Assembly: GCA_030655135.1 (NCBI GenBank)
Contig: JAURWC010000081.1
Coordinates: forward strand, 1-64,000
Source of the DNA: Hyphomicrobiaceae bacterium
GTDB lineage: Bacteria; Pseudomonadota; Alphaproteobacteria; Rhizobiales; Hyphomicrobiaceae
Direction: 5' to 3'
DNA: 64,000 nt
This document shows, piece by piece, positions 50,057-58,682 of the stretch (the stretch's first letter is position 1; every line of letters begins with the position of its first letter). The translations under genes and the position numbers were made by a program. The notes under the pieces are model-generated. The model saw only the letters and a list, made by a program, of their open reading frames with translations. It was not told the DNA's origin and made no database searches.

Positions 50057-50697
50057 TGCGCCCCAACATGAGCTTCTTCTTTCATCAGCTGCGCAAGCGC
50101 CTCGCGGTCATCATCAATCGCACCGCCGACTACGCGATGTTCATCGGTTTCGTGCTCATCGCCGGCATCGGGTCGTCCTGGTACATGGTCGATACCGGCT
50201 CGGCTTTGACCACGGAACGCGTCGGACCGTGGGTCACCTGGCTCTCGGCGGCGCGGCCGGATGCCGACCCATACACGCGCGCGCACTTTGCCCGCATGGG
50301 GACGCTGCCGATGAGCACCGAGGTGGCGCAGACGCTGGTGTCGCGCTACGACGACAGCGGCAGCCGGCTGCACTCGTCTTGCGAATACGTCGTGAAGGGC
50401 CACGATATTGCCGGCAGCTGGTGGAGCTTGTCGGTGTTCGACGATGATGGCCGAGTCATTTCCAATCCGGCCGAGCGTTACACCTTCACCAGCGATACGA
50501 TCGCGCTGAAGCCTGGCGGGGACTATGCCGTGACTCTGGCGCGCGATGCCCGGCCGGGCAACTGGCTGCCCACGGGCGGGGCCGGGCGGCTGGCTTTGGT
50601 GCTCACGATCGTTGACCTAGGGCTAGGCTCATCCGAGAAGGACCGCGAAGAGGAGAAGAACCCGATCCCCACGATCGACCAAGTGGCTTGCCGATGA
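50056..50697 (+). CDS. DUF1214 domain membrane-anchored protein
   Basis: One N-terminal helix (YAMFIGFVLIAGIGSSWYMV) and a domain with GSWWSLSVFDDDGRVISNPA, RYTFTSDTIAL and RPGNWLPTGGAGRLALVLTI, matching DUF1214. 213 residues. Overlaps the PBP stop (TGATG) and is itself overlapped by the DUF1254-like gene, so all three are translationally coupled. Periplasmic side predicted. DUF1214 and DUF1254 often occur together as one polypeptide; here they are separate. Function unknown; a role next to the cell-wall synthase is inferred. Confidence 0.85.
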   Translation: MRPNMSFFFHQLRKRLAVIINRTADYAMFIGFVLIAGIGSSWYMVDTGSALTTERVGPWVTWLSAARPDADPYTRAHFARMGTLPMSTEVAQTLVSRYDDSGSRLHSSCEYVVKGHDIAGSWWSLSVFDDDGRVISNPAERYTFTSDTIALKPGGDYAVTLARDARPGNWLPTGGAGRLALVLTIVDLGLGSSEKDREEEKNPIPTIDQVACR

Positions 50698-51293
50698 CGG
50701 TTTCAGACATCGTGGCCAAGATCCCCCGCGTGCAGTTCCGGGTGCTAGCGCTTGCGCTTTTCGCGGTGCTGATCCTGCACATCCTGGCGACGCTTGCCGC
50801 GCCGCGGCTAGCGCCTTCGACCGCCTACAGCCGGCTGGCCGATCTGCTGCCCTTGAACTCCATGCAGCTCCTGCCGCCCATAGCGCCCGGCGCGCAGCCC
50901 CTGCCCTTCATGGGGCCGGACTCGCGCTATGCTATGTGCCGCTTCGATTCCACGAAGGGGCCGGTGCAGATTTCCGCGGTCCTGCCCGGCGCCGGTTGGA
51001 GCCTGTCGCTGTTCACCGACAAGGGGGACAGCCTCTACACATCGGTGGCGCAACCGGGACGGCGCACGGAGATCTCGCTTGTTCTCGTCACATCCGATGA
51101 AAAGTTTGCCGGCCTCACGCCGGAGGCGGCCGGCCAATCCGTGACGGAAGACAGGTCGCTGTCCTTGCCGGCCAAGCGGGGCATCGCGATTCTGCGGGCA
51201 CCCGACCAGGGCCTTGCCTACAAAGCGCTCAACGAAGCGGAGCTGAAGCGCAGCCTTTGCGGCGTGCGTGGAAAAATGACGGCGGCGCGCTGA
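50694..51293 (+). CDS. DUF1254-like membrane-anchored protein
   Basis: One N-terminal helix (FRVLALALFAVLILHILATLAA), then a periplasmic domain with DSRYAMCRFDSTKGPVQISA, GAGWSLSLFTDKGDSLYTSV and SLSLPAKRGIAILRAPD. ATG 50694 overlaps the preceding stop (ATGA). 199 residues. The partner gene of the DUF1214 protein; assignment to the DUF1254 family is from the pattern and the pairing, less certain than for its neighbour. Confidence 0.8.
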   Translation: MTVSDIVAKIPRVQFRVLALALFAVLILHILATLAAPRLAPSTAYSRLADLLPLNSMQLLPPIAPGAQPLPFMGPDSRYAMCRFDSTKGPVQISAVLPGAGWSLSLFTDKGDSLYTSVAQPGRRTEISLVLVTSDEKFAGLTPEAAGQSVTEDRSLSLPAKRGIAILRAPDQGLAYKALNEAELKRSLCGVRGKMTAAR

Positions 51294-51325
51294 CGGCGCG
51301 TAATGCGAGAGGCTGCCGCGAATTC

Positions 51326-51517
51326 TCAGTCTTCGAGTTCGAGGCGATCGCGGCGTGCACCGGGACGCTTTGCCGACTTGGCCGAAGTCGCGGCGTCATC
51401 GATCCGCTCGTAGCGGATACCGGGGAAAAGCACGACCTCGCCGGGGATGCCCGACATGGTATGCGCGTTGCTGCTGGCCCGCATCTGCAAGGCCGGAAAA
51501 TCTAGTATCTGCGCCAT
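51326..51517 (-). CDS. Small conserved-looking protein (63 residues), unknown function
   Basis: MAQILDFPALQMRASSNAHT then GEVVLFPGIRYERID; the C-terminus is basic (AKRPGARRDRLELED). AAGGGGAAGCAG lies directly upstream of ATG 51517. Short proteins with this FPGIRYER core occur beside unrelated genes in Hyphomicrobiales, as far as I recall. Lies between the DUF1254-like gene and ilvE, convergent with the former. No functional motif. Confidence 0.65.
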   Translation of the reverse strand: MAQILDFPALQMRASSNAHTMSGIPGEVVLFPGIRYERIDDAATSAKSAKRPGARRDRLELED

Positions 51518-51802
51518 CTGCTTCCCCTTTTTGGAGATTTGTGGCGGGCCTTTTCCTCGTCCCCGAACGTTGCTCCATTCTGATTGCGGAGCCATGTCGA
51601 TTGGGCACGCAAAGCAGTTAACAGATTCTTAACAGGCGTCTGCAGGCGTTAAGGCGACCGTGATTTTCTTGCTGCGTACCTGACATATCACAGCAACACG
51701 TAGGCCAAGCCGCTGCAAAGACAGGCAGTTTGATCGAGCCTATGATGCGTGTTTACACACTACCGCAACCGACTCCCGGCCGGCGTGCTTGTGCCAGCTG
51801 GA

Positions 51803-52699
51803 TCACTCTGCGGCTTGCTTCGACTTTGGCTGCACGTGATCCATGTAGTCGTGCATCAGCTGTTCGCAGATTTTGCCGGGCTTATAGATCGCATCGCCGA
51901 TTTCCGAGACAGGCGTGACTTCGGCGGCAGTCCCGGTGAGGAAGCATTCGGAGAACGACGTTAATTCCTCCGGCATGATCACGCGCTCGATCACCTCGAG
52001 GCCGCGCGACTTGGCCAGGCCGATAACGGTGCGGCGCGTGATGCCGTCCAGGAAGCAATCCGGGATGGGCGTGTGGATGGCGCCATTCTGGATGAAGAAG
52101 ATGTTCGCGCCGGTGCATTCGGCGACCTGGCCGCGATAGTCGAGCATCAGCGCATCAGCATATCCGGCGCGCTCGGCACGGTGCTTCTCAAGCGTGCAGA
52201 TCATGTAGAGGCCGGCGGCCTTGGCCTTGCAAGGCGCGGTCGCGGGATCGGGGCGGCGATACTGGGCGCGGCCGACGCGAATGCCCTTCAGCCGCTGCTC
52301 CATCGGAAAGTAGGAGCCCCAATCCCACGCGGAAATGCTCAAGTGGATTTTGTTTTTTTGGGCCGACACGCCCATCATTTCGCTGCCGCGGAAGGCGATG
52401 GGACGGACATACCCATCCGACAGATTGTTGGCCTTCACGACTTCACGGCACGCAGCGTCGATCTCATCGGCCGAAAACGGAATCTCGAAATCCATCGTGC
52501 GGGCGCCGTCGAGCAGGCGTGCGGTATGCTCCGAGAGCTTGAAGATCTCGCCGCCGTAGGATCGCTCGCCTTCGAACACGCCGCTGGCATAGTGCAAGCC
52601 GTGCGTCAGGACGTGAACATTGGCCTCACGCCAGGGAACGAGGCCGCCATCCATCCAAATGAAACCATCGCGATCATGATAGGGTCTGGCGTCAGCCAT
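51803..52699 (-). CDS. ilvE: Branched-chain amino acid aminotransferase (class IV)
   Basis: PLP enzyme that transaminates the keto acids of Leu, Ile and Val. The start at 52699 (MADARPYHDRDGFIWMDG) has AAGGAA upstream. Motifs: VLTHGLHYASGVFEGERSY, the lysine region CKAKAAGLYMICTLEKHRAE, GYADALMLDYRGQVAECTGA and GITRRTVIGLAKSRGLEVIE. 298 residues. It is divergent from the petP-like gene, an arrangement seen in relatives; the 129-base region between them holds both promoters. Confidence 0.94.
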   Translation of the reverse strand: MADARPYHDRDGFIWMDGGLVPWREANVHVLTHGLHYASGVFEGERSYGGEIFKLSEHTARLLDGARTMDFEIPFSADEIDAACREVVKANNLSDGYVRPIAFRGSEMMGVSAQKNKIHLSISAWDWGSYFPMEQRLKGIRVGRAQYRRPDPATAPCKAKAAGLYMICTLEKHRAERAGYADALMLDYRGQVAECTGANIFFIQNGAIHTPIPDCFLDGITRRTVIGLAKSRGLEVIERVIMPEELTSFSECFLTGTAAEVTPVSEIGDAIYKPGKICEQLMHDYMDHVQPKSKQAAE

Positions 52700-52828
52700 G
52701 GGGGTTCCTTCGAACGGATCTTGGGCGCCAACGGGAACGGCGCGCGTGCGCCGCCGGGGCGCGAAGACATTCAATCTCAAGCGCAAAATGACTTGCAACG
52801 ACTATCAATCGGCGGCAAATAAGTCAAC

Positions 52829-53395
52829 ATGACTGACATAAACTCTCAGGCAGTGGGTGGGCGCCCGGCAGCCGCGGAACCCGTCCCCAAAGCGGCCACC
52901 GTCAAGACCGGTGTTCGGCCCGATGCCATCGCCTGTGTCGAGCTTCTGTTTTTCGCTTATCGCGACTTTACCGGCGACGCGGACGCCGTGCTCGAGGAGT
53001 ATGGGTTCGGCCGTGCGCACCACCGTGTGCTGCACTTCGTCTCCCGCAATCCCGGACTGCGGGTGGCGCAACTGCTCGAAATCCTGAAGATAACGAAACA
53101 GAGCCTTGCCCGCGTTCTCAAGCAGTTGGTTGACGAGGGTTTCATCGCCCAGCGCGAAGGTGCCGAGGACCGGCGCGAGAGGTTGTTGTACGTCACAGCG
53201 AAAGGCAACCGGCTGACTGAGAAACTCACCGCCCTGCAGGTCAAGCGCATCGAAGATGCGTTCGCCAAATCAGGGCCGGATGCCGAGATGGCGACCCGCC
53301 GCTTTCTTTTGGCCATGATCGCAGAGCCCGATCAACCCTGGGTCGAAGCCTTGATCGGCATTTCCGATAGCGGACCGCCCGAGACCGCAGCTTGA
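52829..53395 (+). CDS. petP: MarR-family regulator, PetP-like
   Basis: Winged-helix MarR protein: YGFGRAHHRVLHFVSRNPGL, LEILKITKQSLARVLKQLVD and EGFIAQREGAEDRRERLLYV are helices 2-4 and the wing. An N-terminal 30-residue tail is extended. In Rhodobacter capsulatus petP (MarR type) and petR (response regulator) form a pair needed for cytochrome bc1 expression; the same pair occurs here, 13 bases apart. A short dyad GTCA-N3-TGAC overlaps the ATG (52823-52833) and could be an operator, weakly supported. Symbol by synteny and family. Confidence 0.8.
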   Translation: MTDINSQAVGGRPAAAEPVPKAATVKTGVRPDAIACVELLFFAYRDFTGDADAVLEEYGFGRAHHRVLHFVSRNPGLRVAQLLEILKITKQSLARVLKQLVDEGFIAQREGAEDRRERLLYVTAKGNRLTEKLTALQVKRIEDAFAKSGPDAEMATRRFLLAMIAEPDQPWVEALIGISDSGPPETAA

Positions 53396-53408
53396 GGGAT
53401 AGCAGCTC

Positions 53409-54122
53409 ATGAACGTGCTGGCGAAACCGCAGCGTGAAGCTCTTCCGGACGACGCGCCGCACCTTTTGATTGTCGATGACGATCACAAGATCCGCGATCT
53501 CTTGGCGCGTTATCTGTACGAGCAAGGGTTTCGCGTAACGACGGCAGAGGACGCTTCGTCCGCACGTGCCGCCATGCGCGGGCTCTCGTTCGATATCATT
53601 CTGCTGGATGTGATGATGCCCGGCGAGAGCGGGCTTGATCTGGCGCGCGAGCTAAAATCAACGACGCGCGTACCCATCTGCATGCTGACGGCACGCGCCG
53701 AAGCGGAGCAGCGCATCGAGGGCCTGGAGATTGGCGTCGACGACTACATCTCCAAGCCATTCGAGCCGCGCGAGCTGCTGTTGCGGCTGCGTAATATTCT
53801 GCGGCGCGGGCAGGACATTCAAGGCTCTGCCGACGAAGCGCGCATGGGACCGTATACCTTCTACATTGCGCGTGGCGAACTGAAGCGGGACGAGGAGACG
53901 ATCAAGCTGACCGAGCGCGAGCGCGATCTGCTGCGGCTCTTCGCCCAGCGGCGCGGCATGCCGGTGCAGCGCCACGAGCTGGCCAACGACGAGAACACAG
54001 GTAGCGAGCGCGCCATCGACGTGCAGATCAACCGGCTGCGGCGAAAGATCGAAAGCGATCCATCGAACCCGGTCTACCTGCAGACGGTGCGCGGCAAGGG
54101 CTACATCCTCTACACCGACTAG
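53409..54122 (+). CDS. petR: OmpR-family response regulator, PetR-like
   Basis: Receiver domain with LLIVDDDHKIRDLL, phospho-Asp in IILLDVMMPGESG and Lys in YISKPFEPREL. The winged-helix output domain includes IKLTERERDLLRLFAQRRGM and RAIDVQINRLRRKIESDPSN. 237 residues. Located between the petP-like gene and an EnvZ-like kinase 82 bases downstream, which is the likely phosphodonor. Confidence 0.88.
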   Translation: MNVLAKPQREALPDDAPHLLIVDDDHKIRDLLARYLYEQGFRVTTAEDASSARAAMRGLSFDIILLDVMMPGESGLDLARELKSTTRVPICMLTARAEAEQRIEGLEIGVDDYISKPFEPRELLLRLRNILRRGQDIQGSADEARMGPYTFYIARGELKRDEETIKLTERERDLLRLFAQRRGMPVQRHELANDENTGSERAIDVQINRLRRKIESDPSNPVYLQTVRGKGYILYTD

Positions 54123-54204
54123 AGTCTTGATTTCGTGCTTCTTACCGGAAAACCGCTACACACTTTGTCCGCAAGCACTCTAGAGACGAAGGCATATCGA
54201 ACGC

Positions 54205-55620
54205 ATGGTTGCGGCACGTGACATCGACAATCGGCCCGCCGCCAGCGTTCTGTCGCGCGGGCTGCAGCTGGCGCGTTACGGCTGGGCAAACCTGTCAACC
54301 TTTGCTGCAGATCTGCTCCCGAAGGGCCTCTATGCGCGCGCGCTGATCATCATCATCGCGCCAATCGTCGTCTTGGAAGGCGTGATCGCCTTCGTCTTCA
54401 TGGAGCGCCACTGGGAGGCGGTAACCCGCAGGCTGTCGGAGGCAACGGCGCGTGATATCTCGGCGCTGATCGAGGTCTACGACACGGCGCACGACGACAC
54501 GCAGCTGGCGCGCCTGACGAACATGGCGCGCGAGAAACTGAACCTCTCGATGCAGGTTCTGCCGTCTGGCGAGTTGCCCGCGGCGCGGCCGAAGCCATTT
54601 TTCGACTTCCTCGACAAAGCGCTGTCCCGGGAGATCTCGAAGTATGTGCGGCGGCCGTTCTGGATCGACACGGTCGGCAACTCACGCCATGTGGAAATTC
54701 GCGTAAAGCACGAAACGGGCATCCTGCGATTCATTGCCGTCCGTAGCCAGACTTACGCCTCCAAATCGCACATCTTCCTCTACTGGATGGTGGGTTCGTC
54801 GGTGATCCTGCTCACCGTCGCGATCATGTTCCTACGCAACCAGATCAGGCCGATCCTCAAGCTGGCGGAAGCCGCGGACGCCTTCGGCAAAGGCCGGCCC
54901 GTGCCCGAGGGGTTCCGTCCGCGAGGCGCCCGCGAGGTGCGCCAGGCGTCGATGGCGTTCGCGGAAATGCGAGACCGCATCACCACCCATGTCGACCAGC
55001 GCACCACGATGCTGGCCGGAGTCAGCCACGATTTAAGAACAGTGCTGACGCGCTTCAAACTGGAACTGGCCTTGCTGGGTGAAAGCGCTGAGATCCAATC
55101 CATGAAGGCCGACGTCAACGAGATGCAGCACATGCTGGAGGACTACCTTGCCTTCGCCCGTGGCGACGGCGGCGAGGTGGCAGCCGACACCAATCTGCGC
55201 GAGCTGCTGGAGGAAGTGCAGGACGACGCGGAAATCTACGGCAAGCAGGTGGAGTTGCGGCTACGCAAACGGCGCAATGACCTCGTGCTGCCTTTGAAGC
55301 GGCAGGCGTTCAAGCGCGCCGTGACCAACCTCGTGTCGAACGCTGCCCGCTATGGCGATCGCATCGTGATCCGGGCGGCGACCGAAGGGTCGTGGCTGCG
55401 CGTCGAGGTAGACGACGACGGGCCCGGCATTCCCATAGATGAGCGTGACAATGTGTTCCGCCCGTTCTACCGCATCGACAGGTCGCGAAATCAGGATGTC
55501 GGCAACAGCGGGCTGGGACTGGCGATCGCCAAGGATATTGCCAAGAGCCACGGCGGCGACATCGCACTGGGCGAAAGCTCCATGGGCGGCTTGCGGGCGA
55601 TTATTTCGGTACCGCTTTGA
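54205..55620 (+). CDS. EnvZ-like sensor histidine kinase
   Basis: Two transmembrane helices (ALIIIIAPIVVLEGVIAFVF and HIFLYWMVGSSVILLTVAIM) enclose a periplasmic domain of about 140 residues. A HAMP-like linker (RPVPEGFRPRGAREVRQASM) leads to the H box MLAGVSHDLRTVLTRFKLEL, where the usual Pro after HDLRT is Val. N box NLVSNAARYG, G1 DDGPGIPI and G2 NSGLGLAIAK are intact. 471 residues. Paired with the upstream PetR-like regulator. The stimulus is unknown. Confidence 0.9.
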   Translation: MVAARDIDNRPAASVLSRGLQLARYGWANLSTFAADLLPKGLYARALIIIIAPIVVLEGVIAFVFMERHWEAVTRRLSEATARDISALIEVYDTAHDDTQLARLTNMAREKLNLSMQVLPSGELPAARPKPFFDFLDKALSREISKYVRRPFWIDTVGNSRHVEIRVKHETGILRFIAVRSQTYASKSHIFLYWMVGSSVILLTVAIMFLRNQIRPILKLAEAADAFGKGRPVPEGFRPRGAREVRQASMAFAEMRDRITTHVDQRTTMLAGVSHDLRTVLTRFKLELALLGESAEIQSMKADVNEMQHMLEDYLAFARGDGGEVAADTNLRELLEEVQDDAEIYGKQVELRLRKRRNDLVLPLKRQAFKRAVTNLVSNAARYGDRIVIRAATEGSWLRVEVDDDGPGIPIDERDNVFRPFYRIDRSRNQDVGNSGLGLAIAKDIAKSHGGDIALGESSMGGLRAIISVPL

Positions 55621-55642
55621 CGCGTCTGCCGAGCGCGCCAGC

Positions 55643-56359
55643 TTAGCGAACGGAGAAGCGGTAGGGCACGACCTCAACGATTTTGTCGACCTTCATCGTT
55701 TCTGGGAAAGCCGGGAACGGTGCCGCTTTCTCGACCGCGGCGATAGCCGCATCGTCAAGGATCTGCGAGCCGGAGCTCGTGATGACTTCGCGAGACAAGA
55801 GCGCCCCGGATGGCCCCACGGTGAAGCGAACCAGTACAGTTCCGCTGGCGCGCGAATGTGGGTTGACCTTCGTCTGCTTCAGCTTGTTATGAATTTTGCC
55901 GAGGTAGGCGCTCTTGACGCCGGTATCGCCACCCTCCTGCTTTTCGCCGGCGCTTTTCTGTTCTTCAACGACGGACTGTTCCTGCAGCTGCTCGACAGTC
56001 GCCATCTGCGGCGCCTGCTCCGGCACTTCCTTGGGTTCTTCAACCGGCACGTCCTCGGGCTGAGGGCCGTTGTCCGACTTGATGATCTCGTCCTCCTTCT
56101 CGACCGGCTTCACCTCGTCGATCTGCGGACGCGCCTCGCTCATCTGCGTGGGCGTTTCGTTGGCTTCAACCGTCTCGACGGCCGTTCCCTCTTGCATGAA
56201 GCCTTCGATGCCGATGCCCTGTTCAATGACGAAGGTGTCGTCGCCGGTGCCCTGCTGCAGGGCCATGGTGTTCTCTGCGAACAGCGTGCCAGTCAGCGAC
56301 ACGTAGGCCAGAAGCCCGTGCACCAGAAACGACATGACAAAGGTGGCGGCTCTCAACAT
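55643..56359 (-). CDS. tonB: TonB energy-transducing protein
   Basis: Carries proton-motive energy from ExbB/ExbD to outer membrane receptors. N-terminal membrane helix (AATFVMSFLVHGLLAYVSLT), an acidic Pro/Glu/Lys periplasmic spacer (PQIDEVKPVEKEDEIIKSDN ... EDVPVEEPKEVPEQAP) and a C-terminal domain SAYLGKIHNKLKQTKVNPHS, GTVLVRFTVGPSGALLSREV, PFPAFPETMK typical of TonB. 238 residues. Last gene of the operon, three bases after exbD. Confidence 0.93.
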   Translation of the reverse strand: MLRAATFVMSFLVHGLLAYVSLTGTLFAENTMALQQGTGDDTFVIEQGIGIEGFMQEGTAVETVEANETPTQMSEARPQIDEVKPVEKEDEIIKSDNGPQPEDVPVEEPKEVPEQAPQMATVEQLQEQSVVEEQKSAGEKQEGGDTGVKSAYLGKIHNKLKQTKVNPHSRASGTVLVRFTVGPSGALLSREVITSSGSQILDDAAIAAVEKAAPFPAFPETMKVDKIVEVVPYRFSVR

Positions 56360-56362
56360 CGG

Positions 56363-56824
56363 CTACTTACCAGCGGCCTCGGCAGCTTGCTTGGGCTGCG
56401 ACAGCAAAGATACGCGCGGATAACCGCCCTCGCCGACACGCCCAAGTATTTCCATCACTTCGCCATACGGACTGCGCTTGTCGGCGCGAACGTATACGAC
56501 GGTATCGCCCTCAGTGGCGCGGAGCGCTTGCAGGCGGCTGACGAGAGACGTCTTGGGTATCTGCTCGTCGCGAATGAACAACTCGCCTTCGGCCGTCAGC
56601 GAGACGACCATGGGCTTCTTCGTTTGGCTGACCTTGGCAGCTGACGTGTTGGGCAGTTCGATCGGCACGCCAGCGACCATCAGGGGTGCCGCCACCATGA
56701 AGATGATCAGCAGCACCAGCATCACGTCCACCATCGGCGTGATGTTGATTTCCGCAACTGGCTTGTAGACGACTTCGTCGTCGTCTGCCGGTAGACCGCC
56801 GCCGCTATTGGCGCCCATGCCCAT
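56363..56824 (-). CDS. exbD: Biopolymer transport protein ExbD
   Basis: Single-helix proton-channel partner of ExbB; the helix INITPMVDVMLVLLIIFMVA has the essential Asp. The periplasmic part (VPIELPNTSAAKVSQTKKPM, VSLTAEGELFIRDEQI, VYVRADKRSPYGEVMEILGR) is typical. ATG 56824 (MGMGANSGGG) is the proper start; the longer frame to 57082 overlaps exbB. 153 residues, five bases after exbB. Confidence 0.95.
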   Translation of the reverse strand: MGMGANSGGGLPADDDEVVYKPVAEINITPMVDVMLVLLIIFMVAAPLMVAGVPIELPNTSAAKVSQTKKPMVVSLTAEGELFIRDEQIPKTSLVSRLQALRATEGDTVVYVRADKRSPYGEVMEILGRVGEGGYPRVSLLSQPKQAAEAAGK

Positions 56825-56829
56825 TGGCG

Positions 56830-57513
56830 TTACTCCGCTGCCGCTAATCGCGGCCGGTCGCCGTTTACGAACCGCTTTGCTAGGCTGGCGATCGCTGTCG
56901 TACCGCGGTTGGATGCGCGGCCCAGCGCGACCGATACTGCGTTGAAGGCGATCACCGCAGGAATGGCCGCCGCCAGGCCGAGGGCCGTTGCAAACAAGGC
57001 CTCGGCAATGCCGGGCGCGACAACGGCGAGGCTCGTATCTTTCTGATGCGCGATCGCGGTGAATGAATGCATGATGCCCCACACCGTACCGAACAGGCCG
57101 ATGAAGGGGCCGGCCGAGCCGATGGTCGCCAGGAACGGCAGGCCGACTTCGAGCCGATGCAGTTCGGAGCGCATGGTGGTGCGCATGGCGCGCTCAAGGC
57201 GCCCGCGCGTTTCCGTGCGCGACTCGCCCGGCGTTCCGTGCGTCTGCTCTTCTTCGGCTGAGCTGAGAAGCTTGCGTACCAGGCCACGGCTGGGGAGCGC
57301 GCCGCCCTTTGCCGTAGCTTCGAGCTTTCTCACGTCGCTGGACAAGCGGAGAAGACGAATAATCTTTTCCAGAATGATCGCCCAACACGCTACCGACGCG
57401 ACGGCCAGGCCGATCATGACTGCCTTGACGACAGGATCGGCATTCATGATCAGCGGCATGATCGACATGTGGCCGGCCTGGTCTACGGCGGCGGCTGCGG
57501 CTTGGGGGTCCAC
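56830..57513 (-). CDS. exbB: Biopolymer transport protein ExbB (MotA/TolQ/ExbB family)
   Basis: Three-helix proton channel subunit: AVMIGLAVASVACWAIILEK, then LEVGLPFLATIGSAGPFIGLFGTVWGIMHSF and the final helix GIAEALFATALGLAAAIPAVIAFNA, all highly conserved. Start GTG 57513 with AGGA upstream. 227 residues. ExbB, not TolQ, because it is followed by exbD and tonB and lies beside two TonB-dependent receptors. Confidence 0.93.
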   Translation of the reverse strand: MDPQAAAAAVDQAGHMSIMPLIMNADPVVKAVMIGLAVASVACWAIILEKIIRLLRLSSDVRKLEATAKGGALPSRGLVRKLLSSAEEEQTHGTPGESRTETRGRLERAMRTTMRSELHRLEVGLPFLATIGSAGPFIGLFGTVWGIMHSFTAIAHQKDTSLAVVAPGIAEALFATALGLAAAIPAVIAFNAVSVALGRASNRGTTAIASLAKRFVNGDRPRLAAAE

Positions 57514-57541
57514 GCTATTTGTCCTTGGCTTACTCGTGAAA

Positions 57542-58033
57542 CTATTTTGAGATCTTGACTTGGCCGAGCGATGACAGCGTCAACCGCGACAGACAGTCGT
57601 CGGCGGCGGCGCCGTCCGACTTGCATTCCATGATGTCGTTGACGAGGAAGCTGCCGACCTTGTCGCAAGCCACGCCGTCGAGATCGAACAGCTTGACGGT
57701 TTTCTTGCCGGCCTTGATCGGTGCGAGATCGAGGGCGAAGCGCTTGCCGATGACGCCGTCGGGCTGGAACATGACGAGGTCGAGTTTGAAGCTCTGGTAG
57801 ACCGTGGTGCCGTCGTTGGAGACGACGAGGTAGGCGCGGCAGCTCTTATCCTGTGCCTCGAGCTTGTTGAGTTCGAGCGTGACCTGCTTGGCGGGGTCAG
57901 ATAACGCCACGTCGGCCGTGAGCGAGAAGACGGCAACGACCGCTGCTAGAACAGGCGCGCTGATCCTGCGGTTGGCTGCGATGGCGCCAGAAACTGCACG
58001 TGGCATCAGGTCTTTAGGTAGTGCTCGATGCAA
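57542..58033 (-). CDS. Secreted protein leading the exbB-exbD-tonB operon
   Basis: A TTG at 58033 has GGGAGG six bases upstream; an ATG at 58006 (MPRAVSG) is an alternative. The basic N-terminus and hydrophobic run (ISAPVLAAVVAVFSLTADVALS) form a signal anchor. The mature domain of about 115 residues has Cys at KSCRAYLVVSN, VACDKVG, MECKSDG and DDCLSRLTL, which could form two disulfides. It lies 28 bases upstream of exbB and is likely cotranscribed. I do not know its function; the position suggests a periplasmic accessory of TonB-dependent uptake. Confidence 0.78.
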   Translation of the reverse strand: MHRALPKDLMPRAVSGAIAANRRISAPVLAAVVAVFSLTADVALSDPAKQVTLELNKLEAQDKSCRAYLVVSNDGTTVYQSFKLDLVMFQPDGVIGKRFALDLAPIKAGKKTVKLFDLDGVACDKVGSFLVNDIMECKSDGAAADDCLSRLTLSSLGQVKISK

Positions 58034-58682
58034 AATTGCCTCCCTGTCGCGCCGCCTCCCGAGTAGCGGGGCGTTCTGCTGGACTGCGGTCCGATGTGCC
58101 GCGCCGCTTTAGTATCGATGATGTGCCTATCTCGCCAGTCTAACCTTGCGGAGCGGGCCACAAATTCTGATCCAGGTCAGATCTAGCCGAGCTTGCTGCA
58201 AGTAATTCTGCGCGCTTACTGATCTGCTCCATCGCAAACGGGCGCCGTTGGCACCTTTTTATCGCGCGAAACGTGCCTTGGGATCATGGCCGCGTCAAGA
58301 TGGGCCGCGACCTTATCAGTTCCTAGGCCCCCAAATACGGGCTTAAGGATGATTTATCGCCGTAATATAACGTTGCTAGGAGCACCGGAGTGCCAGAAAG
58401 CTGCCGACGGTTGCGGCGACGATGTCAGCGGCAATACGCTCAAACGGGAAATAGTCCATTTATGAGCATGCCGTTATTGCCCTATTATCTTTCCATTATG
58501 TCCCGCTCAGCGCCTTCTTATTTTCTGCAGCGATCCAGGCACAATTGGCAATTAATCGCTTTTTGCACGCGGTAAACGCTGGCAACTCCGAGAACTATTC
58601 TCTTTTTATTCGGCCTAGCACGACGGTCGAACCCGCAAGCATTCGACCCTATGCGCACAATCGATTACGCCGGGGGAAACGG
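58034..58682. other. Regulatory spacer between the tonB operon and the first receptor
   Basis: About 650 bases without a convincing gene. It is A/T-richer near the receptor. A perfect dyad GAGAA-CTA-TTCTC sits at 58590-58602, and the 20-base element shared with the second receptor at 58627-58646. It must contain divergent promoters; no riboswitch was recognised and no classical Fur or Irr box could be assigned. Confidence 0.45.
58627..58646 (+). promoter_or_regulatory. Shared 20-base leader element, copy 1
   Basis: TCGAACCCGCAAGCATTCGA, with inverted ends TCGAA/TTCGA, lies 36 bases before the ATG of the first receptor and is repeated exactly at 61320-61339 before the second. Either a regulatory element or a retained part of the duplicated 5' region. 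Confidence 0.55.

Noticed and set aside
58176-58204. TGATCCA in the receptor spacer as a fourth RpoE promoter
   Set aside because: No CGTAT-like -10 box occurs 14-16 bases downstream.
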